Part shown: positions 27,695-36,852 of the stretch, piece after piece
How the letters are laid out: each line of letters starts with the position of its first letter
How positions within the stretch are numbered: the stretch's first letter is position 1
Origin: CAVPMW01 sp963706515
Lineage (GTDB): Bacteria; Chloroflexota; Anaerolineae; Anaerolineales; UBA4823
Reading direction: 5' to 3'
NCBI GenBank assembly: GCA_963706515.1
Contig: CAVPMW010000030.1
Location: 62,001 to 126,000 of the forward strand
DNA: 64,000 nt
The notes under the pieces: model-generated
Databases searched by the model: none
What the model was told of the DNA's origin: nothing
Seen by the model: the letters and a program-made list of their open reading frames with translations, nothing else
Translations under genes and position numbers: made by a program

Positions 27695-30420
27695 TGGCCC
27701 TCCTTCCGGTTTTGTAAGGCTTTGACGACGATATCCAGATCCTTGTCGCCCCGCCCAGATAGGTTGACGAGCAGGACCTGGTCGGGTGAGCAGGTCGGCG
27801 AGCGGCGGATCGCCTCGGCTACTGCGTGGGCTGATTCCAAGGCTGGCAGGATGCCTTCTGTGCGTGCCAACAGGTGGAAGGCTTCCAGGGCCTTTTCATC
27901 CGTGGCGTAGGTGTACTCAGCCCGCCCAATCTCCCGCAGGTAGGCGTGCTCGGGTCCCACGGCGGCATAATCCAGGCCGGCTGAGACGGAATGGGTGGAG
28001 GCGATCTGCCCATCCGCATCCTGCAAGACGTACGAATAGGTCCCGTGCAGTACGCCCGGTCTGCCTTTAGCCGGGTCCGCAAAACGGGCTGCGTGGTGTC
28101 CGGAGGCAATCCCCTCACCGCCCGCCTCGACGCCAACCAGGCGGACGCCGGTATCCTGGAGGAAAGCCTGAAACAGGCCGATGGCGTTGGACCCTCCGCC
28201 CACGCAGGCGATGCACACGTCGGGTAGCTTCCCGGCTTGCTCCAGGATCTGTACCCGGGCTTCATCCCCGATCACCGACTGGAAATCGCGCACCAGGGTC
28301 GGATAGGGATGAGGTCCCAGCGCAGAGCCAAGCAGGTAATGCGTGTCTCTTACGTGGGTCACCCAGTCACGGATGGCTTCGTTGATGGCGTCCTTGAGGG
28401 TACGGCTGCCGTTCTCCACCGGGCGCACTTCGGCGCCCAGCAGCTGCATTCGCAGCACGTTGGGCTGCTGGCGGGCGATGTCCAGCGTGCCCATGTATAT
28501 GACGCACTCCAGTCCCAGCAGGGCAGCCGCAGTAGCTGAGGCGACGCCGTGCTGGCCTGCGCCGGTCTCGGCGACTAATCTGCGCTTGCCCATCGCTTTG
28601 GCTAATAAAGCCTGCCCGAGAGCGTTGTTGATCTTGTGCGCTCCCGAATGGGCCAGGTCCTCCCGTTTCAGGAATATCTGAGCTCCTCCCAATTGGGCGC
28701 TCAGGTGGCGGGCATGGCTCAGCGGGGTTGGGCGGCCCACGTAAGTCTTGAGTAGTTGATCCAGCTCATTCTGGAAAGCCGGGTCCTGGCGCAAGGCCTG
28801 ATAAGCGGCTTCCAGCTCTGCCAGGGTCGGCATAAGCGTTTCTGGGACAAACTGCCCACCGTAAGGGCCAAATTTAGCCGGAAGCCGGTTTATCGTATAC
28901 GCAGGCTGCTGGAGGGTAGGATCGAGGTGAGAAGGCGCAAGTGTAGTCATCGCTTCGACTCCTGGACGAGCGTTGAGCGCGGCGTCCTGGTGGCGCGCCG
29001 CGTGGATAAAAGCACGTATTTTTTGGGCATCCTTTCGACCAGGGGACGTCTCTACACCTGAAGCCACGTCCACTCCCCACGGCTGGACCTGGGCGATTGC
29101 CCTCCACACGTTTGCCGGGGTCAAGCCACCCGCCAGCAGGATGGGCTGCTCTCTGGAAAGGCTGCGGGCCAGCCTCCAATCGGCAGTCTGTCCGGTGCCG
29201 CCGTATTCTCCCGCCTGGTAAGCGTCGACCAGGCAGGCGGGCGGGTTTTTCCGTGACCGGTAATGGTGGAGGGCCTCCTGGAGGTCCCGGGCTTTGCCGG
29301 AACGCAGGGCTTTGAACGCCCGTTCGCCCAGCGCCTGCAGGTCTTCTGGGGGTTCGTCGCCGGAAAGCTGGGCCAGGTCGAGGCCGCAGCCATCGAGGAT
29401 GCTGGCGATTTCCCTGGGAGGGGTATTGACGAAGACGCCGACGGTCGTTATGCGTACCCCGTGCTCCTGCAGCCCGGCAATAATGCGGCTGCATTGGTTG
29501 GCGGTCAGGTAGCGCGGGCTGGGCGGGTAGAAGTTGAAGCCCAACAAGTCTGCTCCGGCCTCTGCTGCCTGCAGGGCGTCCTCCAGGCTCGTCAGGCCAC
29601 AGATCTTGACTTTCATGGTTGGGGAACTCCTGTCAGCCTGTCCCGCCAGGCTCCTCACCTGGGCGCCGATATCCGGGGCGGTAACAAGAGCCTCGCCCAC
29701 CAGGATGGCATCCACGCCTGCCTTGGCCAGGCGGGTTACATCGGCCGGGGATCGGATGCCGCTTTCAGATACCACGCAGATCGTGGAGGGGATGAGTGGT
29801 CGCAGGCGCAGGGTTGTTTCCAGGTGCGTAGTGAAATCGTGCAAATTGCGGTTATTGATCCCTATCAGGAGCGGGTCACAGGACAGAGCCAGGCTGAGCT
29901 CTTCCGGGTTGTGCACTTCCACCAGCGGAGCCATCCCCAGTGTCCTCACCAGGGCGTGCAGCCTGCCCAACGGTCCTGCTTTTAGGCCGGCGGCGATCAG
30001 TAAGACTGCATCTGCTCCTGCCGCCCGCGCTTCGTAGACTTGATAAGGATGGTAGATAAAGTCTTTGCGCAGCAGGGGCAGGCGGGGAGAAAGGGAGGCC
30101 ACCTGCCGGAGATGATCGAGGCTGCCATGGAAGTACCGTTCGTCGGTCAGCACGCTGATCGCCGCCGCGCCGTTTTCCAGGTAAAGGCGGGCCAGCCGAA
30201 TAGGATCCCCATCAGAGGCCAGCAAGCCGAGTGAAGGGGAGGCAAACTTGATCTCGGCGATCAGTGCTGGTTTGACCGAGGCATCCCTTAAAGCCGCTAC
30301 GAAGTCCAGGGGCGGAGCGGCTCGCAGGGCCAGCTCCCGGACCTGCTCCAGAGGCTGGATGCGCCGCCGGTGGGCTACCTCCCGGTGCTTGTGGGCGAAA
30401 ATTTCAGACAGGAGGCTCAT
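27691..30420 (-). CDS. trpCFB: TrpC-TrpF-TrpB fusion: indole-glycerol-phosphate synthase, PRA isomerase and tryptophan synthase beta
   Basis: One open frame of 909 residues. Residues 1-268 are TrpC (EIKFASPSLGLL; LLRKDFIYHPYQVYEARAAG; LIGINNRNLHDF). Residues 269-490 are TrpF (KVKICGLTSLEDA; GVDVASGVETSPGRKD). Residues 491-909 are TrpB (PAKFGPYGGQFVPETL; EDLAHSGAHKIN with the PLP lysine; ETGAGQHGVA; GGGSNAIG). No linker longer than about 15 residues separates the parts. Both internal junctions keep an AGGAG motif and an ATGA (29616 and 28950), so separate translation is possible. Two precisely placed indels could also have merged separate genes, but each part is otherwise intact. It lies between trpD (9-bp gap) and trpA (ATGA overlap). 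Confidence 0.85.
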   Translation of the reverse strand: MSLLSEIFAHKHREVAHRRRIQPLEQVRELALRAAPPLDFVAALRDASVKPALIAEIKFASPSLGLLASDGDPIRLARLYLENGAAAISVLTDERYFHGSLDHLRQVASLSPRLPLLRKDFIYHPYQVYEARAAGADAVLLIAAGLKAGPLGRLHALVRTLGMAPLVEVHNPEELSLALSCDPLLIGINNRNLHDFTTHLETTLRLRPLIPSTICVVSESGIRSPADVTRLAKAGVDAILVGEALVTAPDIGAQVRSLAGQADRSSPTMKVKICGLTSLEDALQAAEAGADLLGFNFYPPSPRYLTANQCSRIIAGLQEHGVRITTVGVFVNTPPREIASILDGCGLDLAQLSGDEPPEDLQALGERAFKALRSGKARDLQEALHHYRSRKNPPACLVDAYQAGEYGGTGQTADWRLARSLSREQPILLAGGLTPANVWRAIAQVQPWGVDVASGVETSPGRKDAQKIRAFIHAARHQDAALNARPGVEAMTTLAPSHLDPTLQQPAYTINRLPAKFGPYGGQFVPETLMPTLAELEAAYQALRQDPAFQNELDQLLKTYVGRPTPLSHARHLSAQLGGAQIFLKREDLAHSGAHKINNALGQALLAKAMGKRRLVAETGAGQHGVASATAAALLGLECVIYMGTLDIARQQPNVLRMQLLGAEVRPVENGSRTLKDAINEAIRDWVTHVRDTHYLLGSALGPHPYPTLVRDFQSVIGDEARVQILEQAGKLPDVCIACVGGGSNAIGLFQAFLQDTGVRLVGVEAGGEGIASGHHAARFADPAKGRPGVLHGTYSYVLQDADGQIASTHSVSAGLDYAAVGPEHAYLREIGRAEYTYATDEKALEAFHLLARTEGILPALESAHAVAEAIRRSPTCSPDQVLLVNLSGRGDKDLDIVVKALQNRKEGQ

Positions 30421-30429
30421 CTCAACGGC

Positions 30430-31473
30430 TCATTGGACCAAAGCAGGCTGCTGGCTGCCCAGTCGTTGGCTTAAGGCGACCAGGGCTTGCAGGCAGGCCA
30501 GGGCGGCGCCGCTTTCCAGGGAGTGCCGTGCCTCCTGCAAGGCGGCTTCGAAATCGATATCCGTGGTCGCCAGGGCAGCCGTTGCGTTGAGTAAGACCAC
30601 ATCCTTGCGCGGGCTGGTGTCTTCGCCAGACAGGATGGCGTACAGCAGGCGGGCGTTCGTTTCGGGGTCGCCGCCGCGCAGGTCATCGGGCGCAGCCCGC
30701 CGCAGGCCATATTCGGCGGCATCCAGCTCGTAGGTGGTCACATGCCCGTCCTGGAGATGGCTGACCCGGTTGGGGCCGCTGGTGGTCAGCTCGTCCAGGC
30801 CTCCATGTCCATGGACGACGAAGGCCGCTCGCCCGCCCAGCCCGCCCAGCACCTCAGCCAGCGGGTGTGTCAGGGCCGGGTCGTACACCCCAATCAATTG
30901 GTGGGTAGCTCCCGCCGGATTGGTGAGCGGTCCCAGCAGGTTGAAGATGGTGCGCTGACCCAGCTCACGGCGCGGCTCGATGGCATACTTCATCGCCGGG
31001 TGAAATTTCGGTGCGAACATAAAGCCAATTCCCACTTGTGCGATGCATTCGGCTACCTGTTCTGAGGTCAGATCCAGGTTGACGCCCAGGGCTCCCAGCA
31101 CGTCAGCGCTGCCGCAGCTTGAAGAGGCAGCCCGGTTGCCGTGCTTGGCTACCTTGCGCCCGGCCCCTGCGACCACAAAAGCCGCCGCTGTGGAGATGTT
31201 GAAGGTATGGGCGCCGTCGCCGCCGGTACCGGCCGTATCCAGTAAGGGATCGCCATTGGTGTGCAGTGTCACGTGGTTGGCCTGTGTGCGCATCGCACGG
31301 GCGCTGCCGGTGATTTCGTCTACCGTCTCGCCTTTCATACGCAGGGCAACCAGGTACCCGCCAATCTGGGCCGGGGTAGCCTGCCCGGTCATGATGATCT
31401 GCATGGCACTTTCGGCTTCCTCTGCGTTTAGATTCTGTCGCTGCATCACTTTAGCAATGTAGGGTTTTAACAT
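30430..31473 (-). CDS. trpD: Anthranilate phosphoribosyltransferase
   Basis: Transfers phosphoribose from PRPP to anthranilate. 347 residues, normal length. The N-terminal helical bundle (MQRQNLNAEEAESAMQII, TPAQIGGYLVALRMKGE) is followed by the PRPP/Mg motif DTAGTGGDGAHTFNIST and KHGNRAASSSCGSADVLGAL. The conserved MFAPKFHPAMKY and FNLLGPLTNPAG are visible. The frame is intact. It lies 70 bp after trpG and 9 bp before the trpC start. Confidence 0.95.
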   Translation of the reverse strand: MLKPYIAKVMQRQNLNAEEAESAMQIIMTGQATPAQIGGYLVALRMKGETVDEITGSARAMRTQANHVTLHTNGDPLLDTAGTGGDGAHTFNISTAAAFVVAGAGRKVAKHGNRAASSSCGSADVLGALGVNLDLTSEQVAECIAQVGIGFMFAPKFHPAMKYAIEPRRELGQRTIFNLLGPLTNPAGATHQLIGVYDPALTHPLAEVLGGLGGRAAFVVHGHGGLDELTTSGPNRVSHLQDGHVTTYELDAAEYGLRRAAPDDLRGGDPETNARLLYAILSGEDTSPRKDVVLLNATAALATTDIDFEAALQEARHSLESGAALACLQALVALSQRLGSQQPALVQ

Positions 31474-31543
31474 AGCGTTCTCCTTTCTTCAATCCAAAAC
31501 TCTATATAGCGCTTTCAAATAGGGCTGGCTCCAGCCCGCTTCG

Positions 31544-32155
31544 CTAACTGTAAGGGATGCTGATCTCTTGCTTGCTCTTTAGATGGACAGCTTCTCCTAT
31601 GGATAAGAAGTTGCGTAAGATTTGCTTTCCAGGTGCGGTCAGGATTGATTCGGGGTGGAACTGCACGCCGTAAATCGGGAATGTGCGGTGGCGGATGCCC
31701 ATCAGCTCGCCTTCCCTGGTGAATGCCGCAACCAACAGCTCGTCTGGAAGGGGCTCGGCGACGATCAAGGAATGGTAGCGAGCGGCTTCGAACGGGCTGG
31801 GGATGCCCAGGAACAGGTCTTTGCCGTAGTGGTAGACCGGAGAGGTCTTTCCATGCATCAGGCGGCTGGCGCGTGTCACCCTGCCGCCAAAGACTTCGCC
31901 GATGCACTGGTGGCCCAGGCAAACGCCTAAAACCGGAAGTTGTGGCCCAAGCCGGCGGATGACCTCTCCGGAAATCCCTGCCTCTGCCGGGGCTCCTGGT
32001 CCAGGAGAGATGACGATGTGACTGGGCTGCAGCGCCTCCAGGTGGCTTACGGTGACGGCGTCATTGCGGAAGACGTGCACCTCTGCGCCTAGCTCGCCTA
32101 AGTATTGGACCAGGTTGTACGTGAACGAGTCGTAGTTATCGATTACAGCAATCAT
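31544..32155 (-). CDS. trpG: Anthranilate synthase glutamine amidotransferase subunit
   Basis: Releases ammonia from glutamine for TrpE. 203 residues, class I glutamine amidotransferase: DNYDSFTYNLVQYL at the start, oxyanion strand SPGPGAP, nucleophile Cys in GVCLGHQCIGE, and the His-Glu pair in GVQFHPES. ATG 32155 overlaps the TrpE stop in ATGA form, so the two subunits are translationally coupled. The TrpG-only length shows it is not fused to TrpD. Confidence 0.95.
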   Translation of the reverse strand: MIAVIDNYDSFTYNLVQYLGELGAEVHVFRNDAVTVSHLEALQPSHIVISPGPGAPAEAGISGEVIRRLGPQLPVLGVCLGHQCIGEVFGGRVTRASRLMHGKTSPVYHYGKDLFLGIPSPFEAARYHSLIVAEPLPDELLVAAFTREGELMGIRHRTFPIYGVQFHPESILTAPGKQILRNFLSIGEAVHLKSKQEISIPYS

Positions 32156-33685
32156 CGGATACCTCCAGAGAAATTGGATGGGTTTTGTTCGGCCAGCTCG
32201 ACAGCCACAGCCAGCGCCCTGGCCTTATTCAAGGTTTCCTGATATTCGCTCTCCGGCACTGAGTCGGCTACGATGCCTGCCCCGGTTTGGACGCTCACCG
32301 TCTGGCCGCGCATGCACATCGTGCGGATGGTGATGCACGTGTCGGATGAGCCATCGTAAGAAAAGTAACCCACCACGCCGGCGTAAGGGCCACGGGGAGT
32401 GTTTTCCAGTTCATCGATAATTTGCATGGAGCGAATCTTGGGTGCCCCGCTGACCGTGCCGGCTGGAAAGGTGGCCCGCAGCAGGTCGAAGGCATCGTAG
32501 GCGGGCAGGAGCTCGCCTTCCACCTGGGAGACGATGTGCATGACGTGGGAATAACGCTCGACTGCCATCTGCTCCGGGACCTGGACCGTGCCATATGCAC
32601 AAACGCGTCCCAGGTCGTTGCGGGCCAGGTCTACCAGCATGACGTGCTCGGCGCGCTCCTTGGGATCGGCCAGGAGCTCTCTTTCCAGCCGCAGGTCTTC
32701 TTCCGGGGTACGGCCGCGCGGGCGCGTGCCGGCGATGGGACGGATGGCCGCCCGATTCCCATCCTGGCGGGTGTGCATCTCCGGGGAAGCGCCGAGTAAT
32801 CGGAAAATGGGTTCTCCCGCCAGCGTATCGAAATCGAAGAAGAACATGTAGGGGGAAGGGTTGATCCGCCGCAGAGTGCGATAAATGTCGAACGGCTTAG
32901 CGACGGTCTCGCGTTCCAGCCGTTGAGAAAGCACGACCTGCAAGATATCCCCGGCTGTGATGTGTGCTTTGGCCTGTAAAACAGCCTGGGTGAACTGCGC
33001 GCGGGTCATGTTAGAGCGTAGCTCGTGACTTGGAGCCGCCTGGGCAGTGGTTGGCAGGGCTTGATGGGGCAGGGGCACTTCCAGGCGGCGCTGGAGCGCG
33101 TCCAGCCGCTCCTCCGCCTCGAGCCGGGAGCTTTCTTCATTGCCATCCAGATGGATATTGGCAATCAGCAACAGCCGTCCGTAGGCATGGTCGAAGGCCA
33201 CCAGGGTGTCGGTCAGCAAGAAAATGCCTTCAGGGAAGTCGGGGTGGGGTTTCAGGGACACGCTGGGCTCGAAAAATCGCACGACGTCGTAGCTCAGGTA
33301 TCCAACCAGGCCGCCGGAAAAACGCGGCAGGCCGGGTACCGGCAGGGGGTGGTAGCGTGCGATCTCGGCGCGCAAGGCGTCCAGTGGATCCGTTCCCGCC
33401 GCTAGAGAGTGCTTTTCCACGCCCTGGGCAGAATGCCGTTCCATGGCGCCGGCGCGTAGGACGAAAGCCTGGCTGGGATGCACGCCGATGAAGGAGTAAC
33501 GGGCTACCTGTTCTCCCCCGGTAACGCTTTCCAGCAGGAACGATGGTCCCTGCCCGGCTAGTTTTAGATATACGGAAACCGGAGTCTCCAGATCGGCAGG
33601 CAGCTCGCGTACAACCGGCAACAGATTCGGCGCGGTCGCACCGTCATGGATGGATGGGGGTTGGGGTAAGGTTTGTATGGGTCAT
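32152..33685 (-). CDS. trpE: Anthranilate synthase component I
   Basis: Converts chorismate to anthranilate; first enzyme of the pathway. The long frame (33621-32152, 489 residues) has the tryptophan-feedback motif FLLESVTGGEQVARYSFIG and the chorismate-binding C-terminal domain (PIAGTRPRGRTPEEDLRLE; RATFPAGTVSGAPKIRSM; GAGIVADSVPESEY). I extend the start to ATG 33685, which has GGAGG five bases upstream and codes for MTHTNLTPTP. A one-base indel in a CATC-repeat stretch near 33648 then separates it from the main frame. TTG 33621 is the only in-frame alternative. First gene after the T-box. Confidence 0.92.
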
Positions 33686-33710
33686 GAGGCCTCCAGAATG
33701 AGCAAGCGGT

Positions 33711-34050
33711 AAACAAAAATCCTCTCTCGTCACTAGGGACAGGGAGAGGGCTCCCGTGGTGCCACCCTGGTTAGGCCAGCCAGTTAACAAAAATCCCCGC
33801 CTGTAATGCGACGGGGAAGAGGAGCCAGCCTCACTCATTATCGGGTACGAGCGATCCAGTATAAGTCGTATCGCCAGATCGTTTAGATACCCTTTGCTTT
33901 GATAACGGTAGCAATTCCGGCGCAGGCTACTGGGCAGGTTTCACCTTTTGCCTTGCAGCTCTGAGGACCATTCCACACCGCCGTACGGGCAGGGCTCTCA
34001 CCTTCTCCTGCTCTCTGTACCGCCGTTGCGGCGTGTACTTTTCCTCGTCA
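33711..34050 (-). ncRNA. T-box riboswitch, tryptophan-specific
   Basis: On the minus strand, Stem I starts GACGAGGA (about 34048) and closes with TCCTC after the specifier codon TGG (33970-33968), i.e. Trp. AGAGAG and GGTGAGAG loop motifs and CAGAGCTGCAAGGC follow, as in T-boxes. The T-box sequence AGGGTGGCACC lies at 33768-33758. A terminator (CCCTCTC.../GAGAGAGG, 33751-33721) ends in ATTTTTGTTT. Uncharged tRNA-Trp should favour readthrough into trpE. Confidence 0.93.
33787..33815 (-). terminator. Second terminator-like hairpin inside the T-box leader
   Basis: Stem CCCCG(T)C/GCGGGG followed by ATTTTTG, just upstream of the T-box sequence. It may be Stem III of the riboswitch or an additional terminator. 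Confidence 0.4.
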
Positions 34051-34119
34051 CAGCCTTTTCATAGAAAGTTGATGATTTATATCAGTAATTGGAACAGTTG
34101 TCAAGATGATTTCTGGGGA

Positions 34120-34914
34120 GGGAGTGACCAATCACGATGGGATGGCAAATTCGAAGACATGAGCCGGGTATTTTGGGAATGCCTGTTTAAAAAGTTGCCG
34201 TCGGTTGAAAGCAAAAACGAACAGTTTTACGGCATTCCGCAAGGCATCTATGCAGCGGGAGAAACAACGGGATTTTCGAGCCAAGCGGGCCAAGTAATGT
34301 CGCAATTCAGCGTTATCCGCTTCCACAGAATAAGTATCCCGCTTGCCTTCGGAGACGGTGTATTTACCGGGATAGTAAACCAGTAATTGATACAGGTCCC
34401 ACTGGTCACTGAAATATTGTTGTGCGCGTTGGCCTTGGTCAGACAACCTGCTGCATAACTTCTTTCTGTCTTTCCCAGACGACTTCCCACCCTACTACGC
34501 AGCGTGTTTTTTCGATCGACTGCAGTTAGGATGTAGGCTTTGTTTTTTTCTCCCCGATGAAGGTGAAAAGCTCATCCAATTCAACCGTTTCATTCTCCGC
34601 TGGGTTGGGGCTCTCGGGCAAACTCGCTGCAAGCGCATTGACCCAGTTCGCAACACTTTGAGGACTTACTCCCAGGTGACGAGCAATTCGGCGAAAGTTG
34701 TTGCCGTCCACATAGAGTTGCAGCGCTCTATGCCGTACTTCATCCGGATAGCCGTTGATATTCGCCTCGAGGGCGTAGCGAGCACCACAAGAATTACATT
34801 TGTAACGTTGGCTGCCCGACTTGTTGCGCCCATCTTTGACTTGGTCAGTTGTGTTTTCGCAATTTGGACATCTTTTCATTTTGTGATCATATCACATCTG
34901 GTTTGGTCACTCCC
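34120..34914 (-). mobile_element. IS1-family insertion sequence
   Basis: A 795-bp element. The inverted repeats GGGAGTGACCAA match perfectly for 12 bp (34120-34131 and complement at 34903-34914). An 8-bp target duplication TCTGGGGA flanks it (34112-34119 and 34915-34922), typical of IS1. It sits just upstream of the trp leader. Confidence 0.88.
34132..34879 (-). CDS. IS1-family transposase (InsA/InsB-like, frameshifted)
   Basis: The N-terminal frame (34879-34526) has a zinc ribbon (CPNC...CNSCG) and a helix-turn-helix (NFRRIARHLGVSPQSVANWV), then the first catalytic Asp in VELDELFTF. The C-terminal frames continue KAYILTAVDR, VVGWEVVWERQKEVMQQ, SDQWDLYQLL and end at 34132. The first frame change is at a run of seven A (near 34545), where IS1 elements use programmed -1 slippage. 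Two more breaks near 34510 and 34447 are not explained by that, so the copy is either degraded or affected by indels. Repaired, it is about 240 residues. Confidence 0.8.
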
Positions 34915-35001
34915 TCTGGGGATCAGACGAAAGACCGGCATCACTATAGACGAGGAAATGGATCGATAATGGTCTACACCAACCCTGAAACGCCCCCATA
35001 G

Positions 35002-35925
35002 TTAATCTTGACCGTTCTGGAGTAGGAAAGCGGTTAGCGCCTCAATCTCGGCCTCACTCAACCCTAAATCTGGCATCTCCGTGTGGGGTTTTACCGCTTT
35101 CGGATCGGACAACCACAGGCGCAGGTATTCTGGACTGGTTTGGTAGCTGGTCAAGTTTGGACCCACCTCGGTTGAGAAAACAAAATAGCGAGAATCCACC
35201 CGTTGGTTGACGTGGCAGCTCAGGCAGCCCTTGGCGATGAATAAAGCCTCGCCTTGTCCACCAAGGTTGCTTGGGGCAGGGGCTGTTATAGATTTACTCG
35301 TCTCGGCTGGGCGGGAGGATGCTGCGGCGATGCCTGCCCGTACAAACCCTGCCACGCCCACCAGCAATCCGATCACTATCACTGCCATCGCCCACCTCGA
35401 TCGCCGGCGCAATGTGAATATCAGCCCGATTCCGGCGACAGTGATGCCGATCAGGCCGACGAACATGGTACTGGAGGGCATCGCGGCAGCGATCAGGCGG
35501 CTGAGCGGCGCGGAGGACCGGGCTGGATCGACCTGTGCCATGGAGAGCAGAGCACCCGGCTCAAGTACGGTTAGCTCCGGCATGGGCTGATCCATGCCAA
35601 ACGCCTGGATAGACCAGCGCCAATTGCCGCTCTCCGGCAGGGTGAAAGTAGCGCTGTAGTGTCCGACCTCGCCATCATCGACAGCGAAAACGACGAAGTC
35701 CTCGCCGCTGGCAGTGTTGTTCAGGTGTATCTCCGGATCCAGTCCGCTCAGCGGGGTCCTGCCGTGCTGGCGCACTGTGAAACCGATCGTCAGCGGCTGA
35801 CCGGCGACGACCTCCCCCGGCAGTGAGTCCAGGCTGATCACCGCCCAACCGCCTGCAAGTGCCGGGGAAAAGAGCATCAGGGATAAACACAGGGCAAGCA
35901 ATACCAATAACGAATGCCGTATCAT
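35002..35925 (-). CDS. Membrane-anchored c-type cytochrome with N-terminal Ig-like domain
   Basis: A 307-residue exported protein. Signal peptide (HSLLVLLALCLSLMLFSPALA), a beta-sandwich resembling YtkA/FixH-like domains (LTIGFTVRQHGRTPLSG, HYSATFTLPESGNWRWSIQA), a transmembrane segment near residues 150-170 and another (WAMAVIVIGLLVGVAGFV). The C-terminal class I cytochrome c has haem motif CLSCH and a Met ligand in TEMPDLGL. Probably an electron-transfer or copper-related partner at the outer face of the membrane. It lies 90 bp downstream of the anti-sigma/ECF pair, likely one operon. Confidence 0.85.
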   Translation of the reverse strand: MIRHSLLVLLALCLSLMLFSPALAGGWAVISLDSLPGEVVAGQPLTIGFTVRQHGRTPLSGLDPEIHLNNTASGEDFVVFAVDDGEVGHYSATFTLPESGNWRWSIQAFGMDQPMPELTVLEPGALLSMAQVDPARSSAPLSRLIAAAMPSSTMFVGLIGITVAGIGLIFTLRRRSRWAMAVIVIGLLVGVAGFVRAGIAAASSRPAETSKSITAPAPSNLGGQGEALFIAKGCLSCHVNQRVDSRYFVFSTEVGPNLTSYQTSPEYLRLWLSDPKAVKPHTEMPDLGLSEAEIEALTAFLLQNGQD

Positions 35926-36015
35926 TAAACACCTCCTCTGGAATAGAAGATAAAAACAGGACTTTATTCATCCTATATACACCGGAGGAGATTCAATGGT
36001 TCCACAGCATGTAGA

Positions 36016-36852
36016 TCAACGCTGGATCGGGCTGAGTGATTCGGCGACTTTGATCGCTTCATCCATCGTCAGGTCGCTCTCCAGGCGGTAGGTGAGGCCG
36101 TCCTGCTCCCAGATGAGCACGTGCCCGTCCACCAGGCGACGGAAGTCCACACTATCATTGGTCAGGCGCAGCGGGTAAGGTCCTTCTGCCCACAATGCAT
36201 CATGACCATTCACCTGAGTCTGTTCAATAATCGCTGGATGCATCTTGGTCACCGCCCACGACCCGGGGCTGATGGCATGCAGGCTGAGGAGCACGCTGTC
36301 CGGTTGCTGCGGCTCCGTCCAGACCAGGAAGAGCACTTGCCCATCTTGATCCTGTAGATAGATATGGTCAGGCTCTCCCAGGTCTGGCGGGTAGGTCGGC
36401 AGAGAAGGAGTGAAATGCAGGCGCTCAAGCACCTGTTCCAGAGTGGTTTCTCCTTGAAGATCGAGCAGTGATGCCAGGTAGATGGGCGTCGGCGTGCGGG
36501 TGGCGGTGGGAAGCTCGACCGCGGCTGGCTGCTCCTGAGTGGGGGTGGAAGGCGCTAGAGTTGGGGTGGGGGTTGCCGTCGGTTCGACCAGGAAGATCCT
36601 CACCGCGCCGATCTGCAGGAAATCCAGCACGGCGGCGCGCACCGGTGGGACGAGCAGGATGGTCGCCAACAATAAAATCAGGACAGCCGCAATTGCCCAG
36701 GCAATCCTGCGGTTGGTGTCTGCGCGGGGAGCGCGCCCCTCTAACAATCGTCGCCGGACGCTCCCGGCGATATCCGGCGTGGACGGGTAAGGCAGCTCAC
36801 GGGTGGCTGCCAGAATGCGATTTTCCCAGTTCTCTATCGGTGTTTCGTTCAT
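36016..36852 (-). CDS. Membrane-anchored regulator (putative anti-sigma factor)
   Basis: A 278-residue protein: a short cytoplasmic N-terminus (about 50 residues, rich in Arg), one transmembrane segment (IAWAIAAVLILLLATILLV), a Thr/Pro-rich spacer (EPTATPTPTLAPSTPTQEQP) and an extracytoplasmic domain of about 150 residues. ATG 36852 overlaps the ECF sigma stop by four bases, the usual sigma/anti-sigma layout. No zinc-binding HxxxCxxC anti-sigma motif is seen, so the role is inferred from context. Confidence 0.6.
   Translation of the reverse strand: MNETPIENWENRILAATRELPYPSTPDIAGSVRRRLLEGRAPRADTNRRIAWAIAAVLILLLATILLVPPVRAAVLDFLQIGAVRIFLVEPTATPTPTLAPSTPTQEQPAAVELPTATRTPTPIYLASLLDLQGETTLEQVLERLHFTPSLPTYPPDLGEPDHIYLQDQDGQVLFLVWTEPQQPDSVLLSLHAISPGSWAVTKMHPAIIEQTQVNGHDALWAEGPYPLRLTNDSVDFRRLVDGHVLIWEQDGLTYRLESDLTMDEAIKVAESLSPIQR

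Noticed and set aside
33644..33838. 64-codon leader peptide before trpE
   Set aside because: It runs through the T-box and terminator; the sequence is explained by the riboswitch, and only the last codons from ATG 33685 matter as the trpE start.
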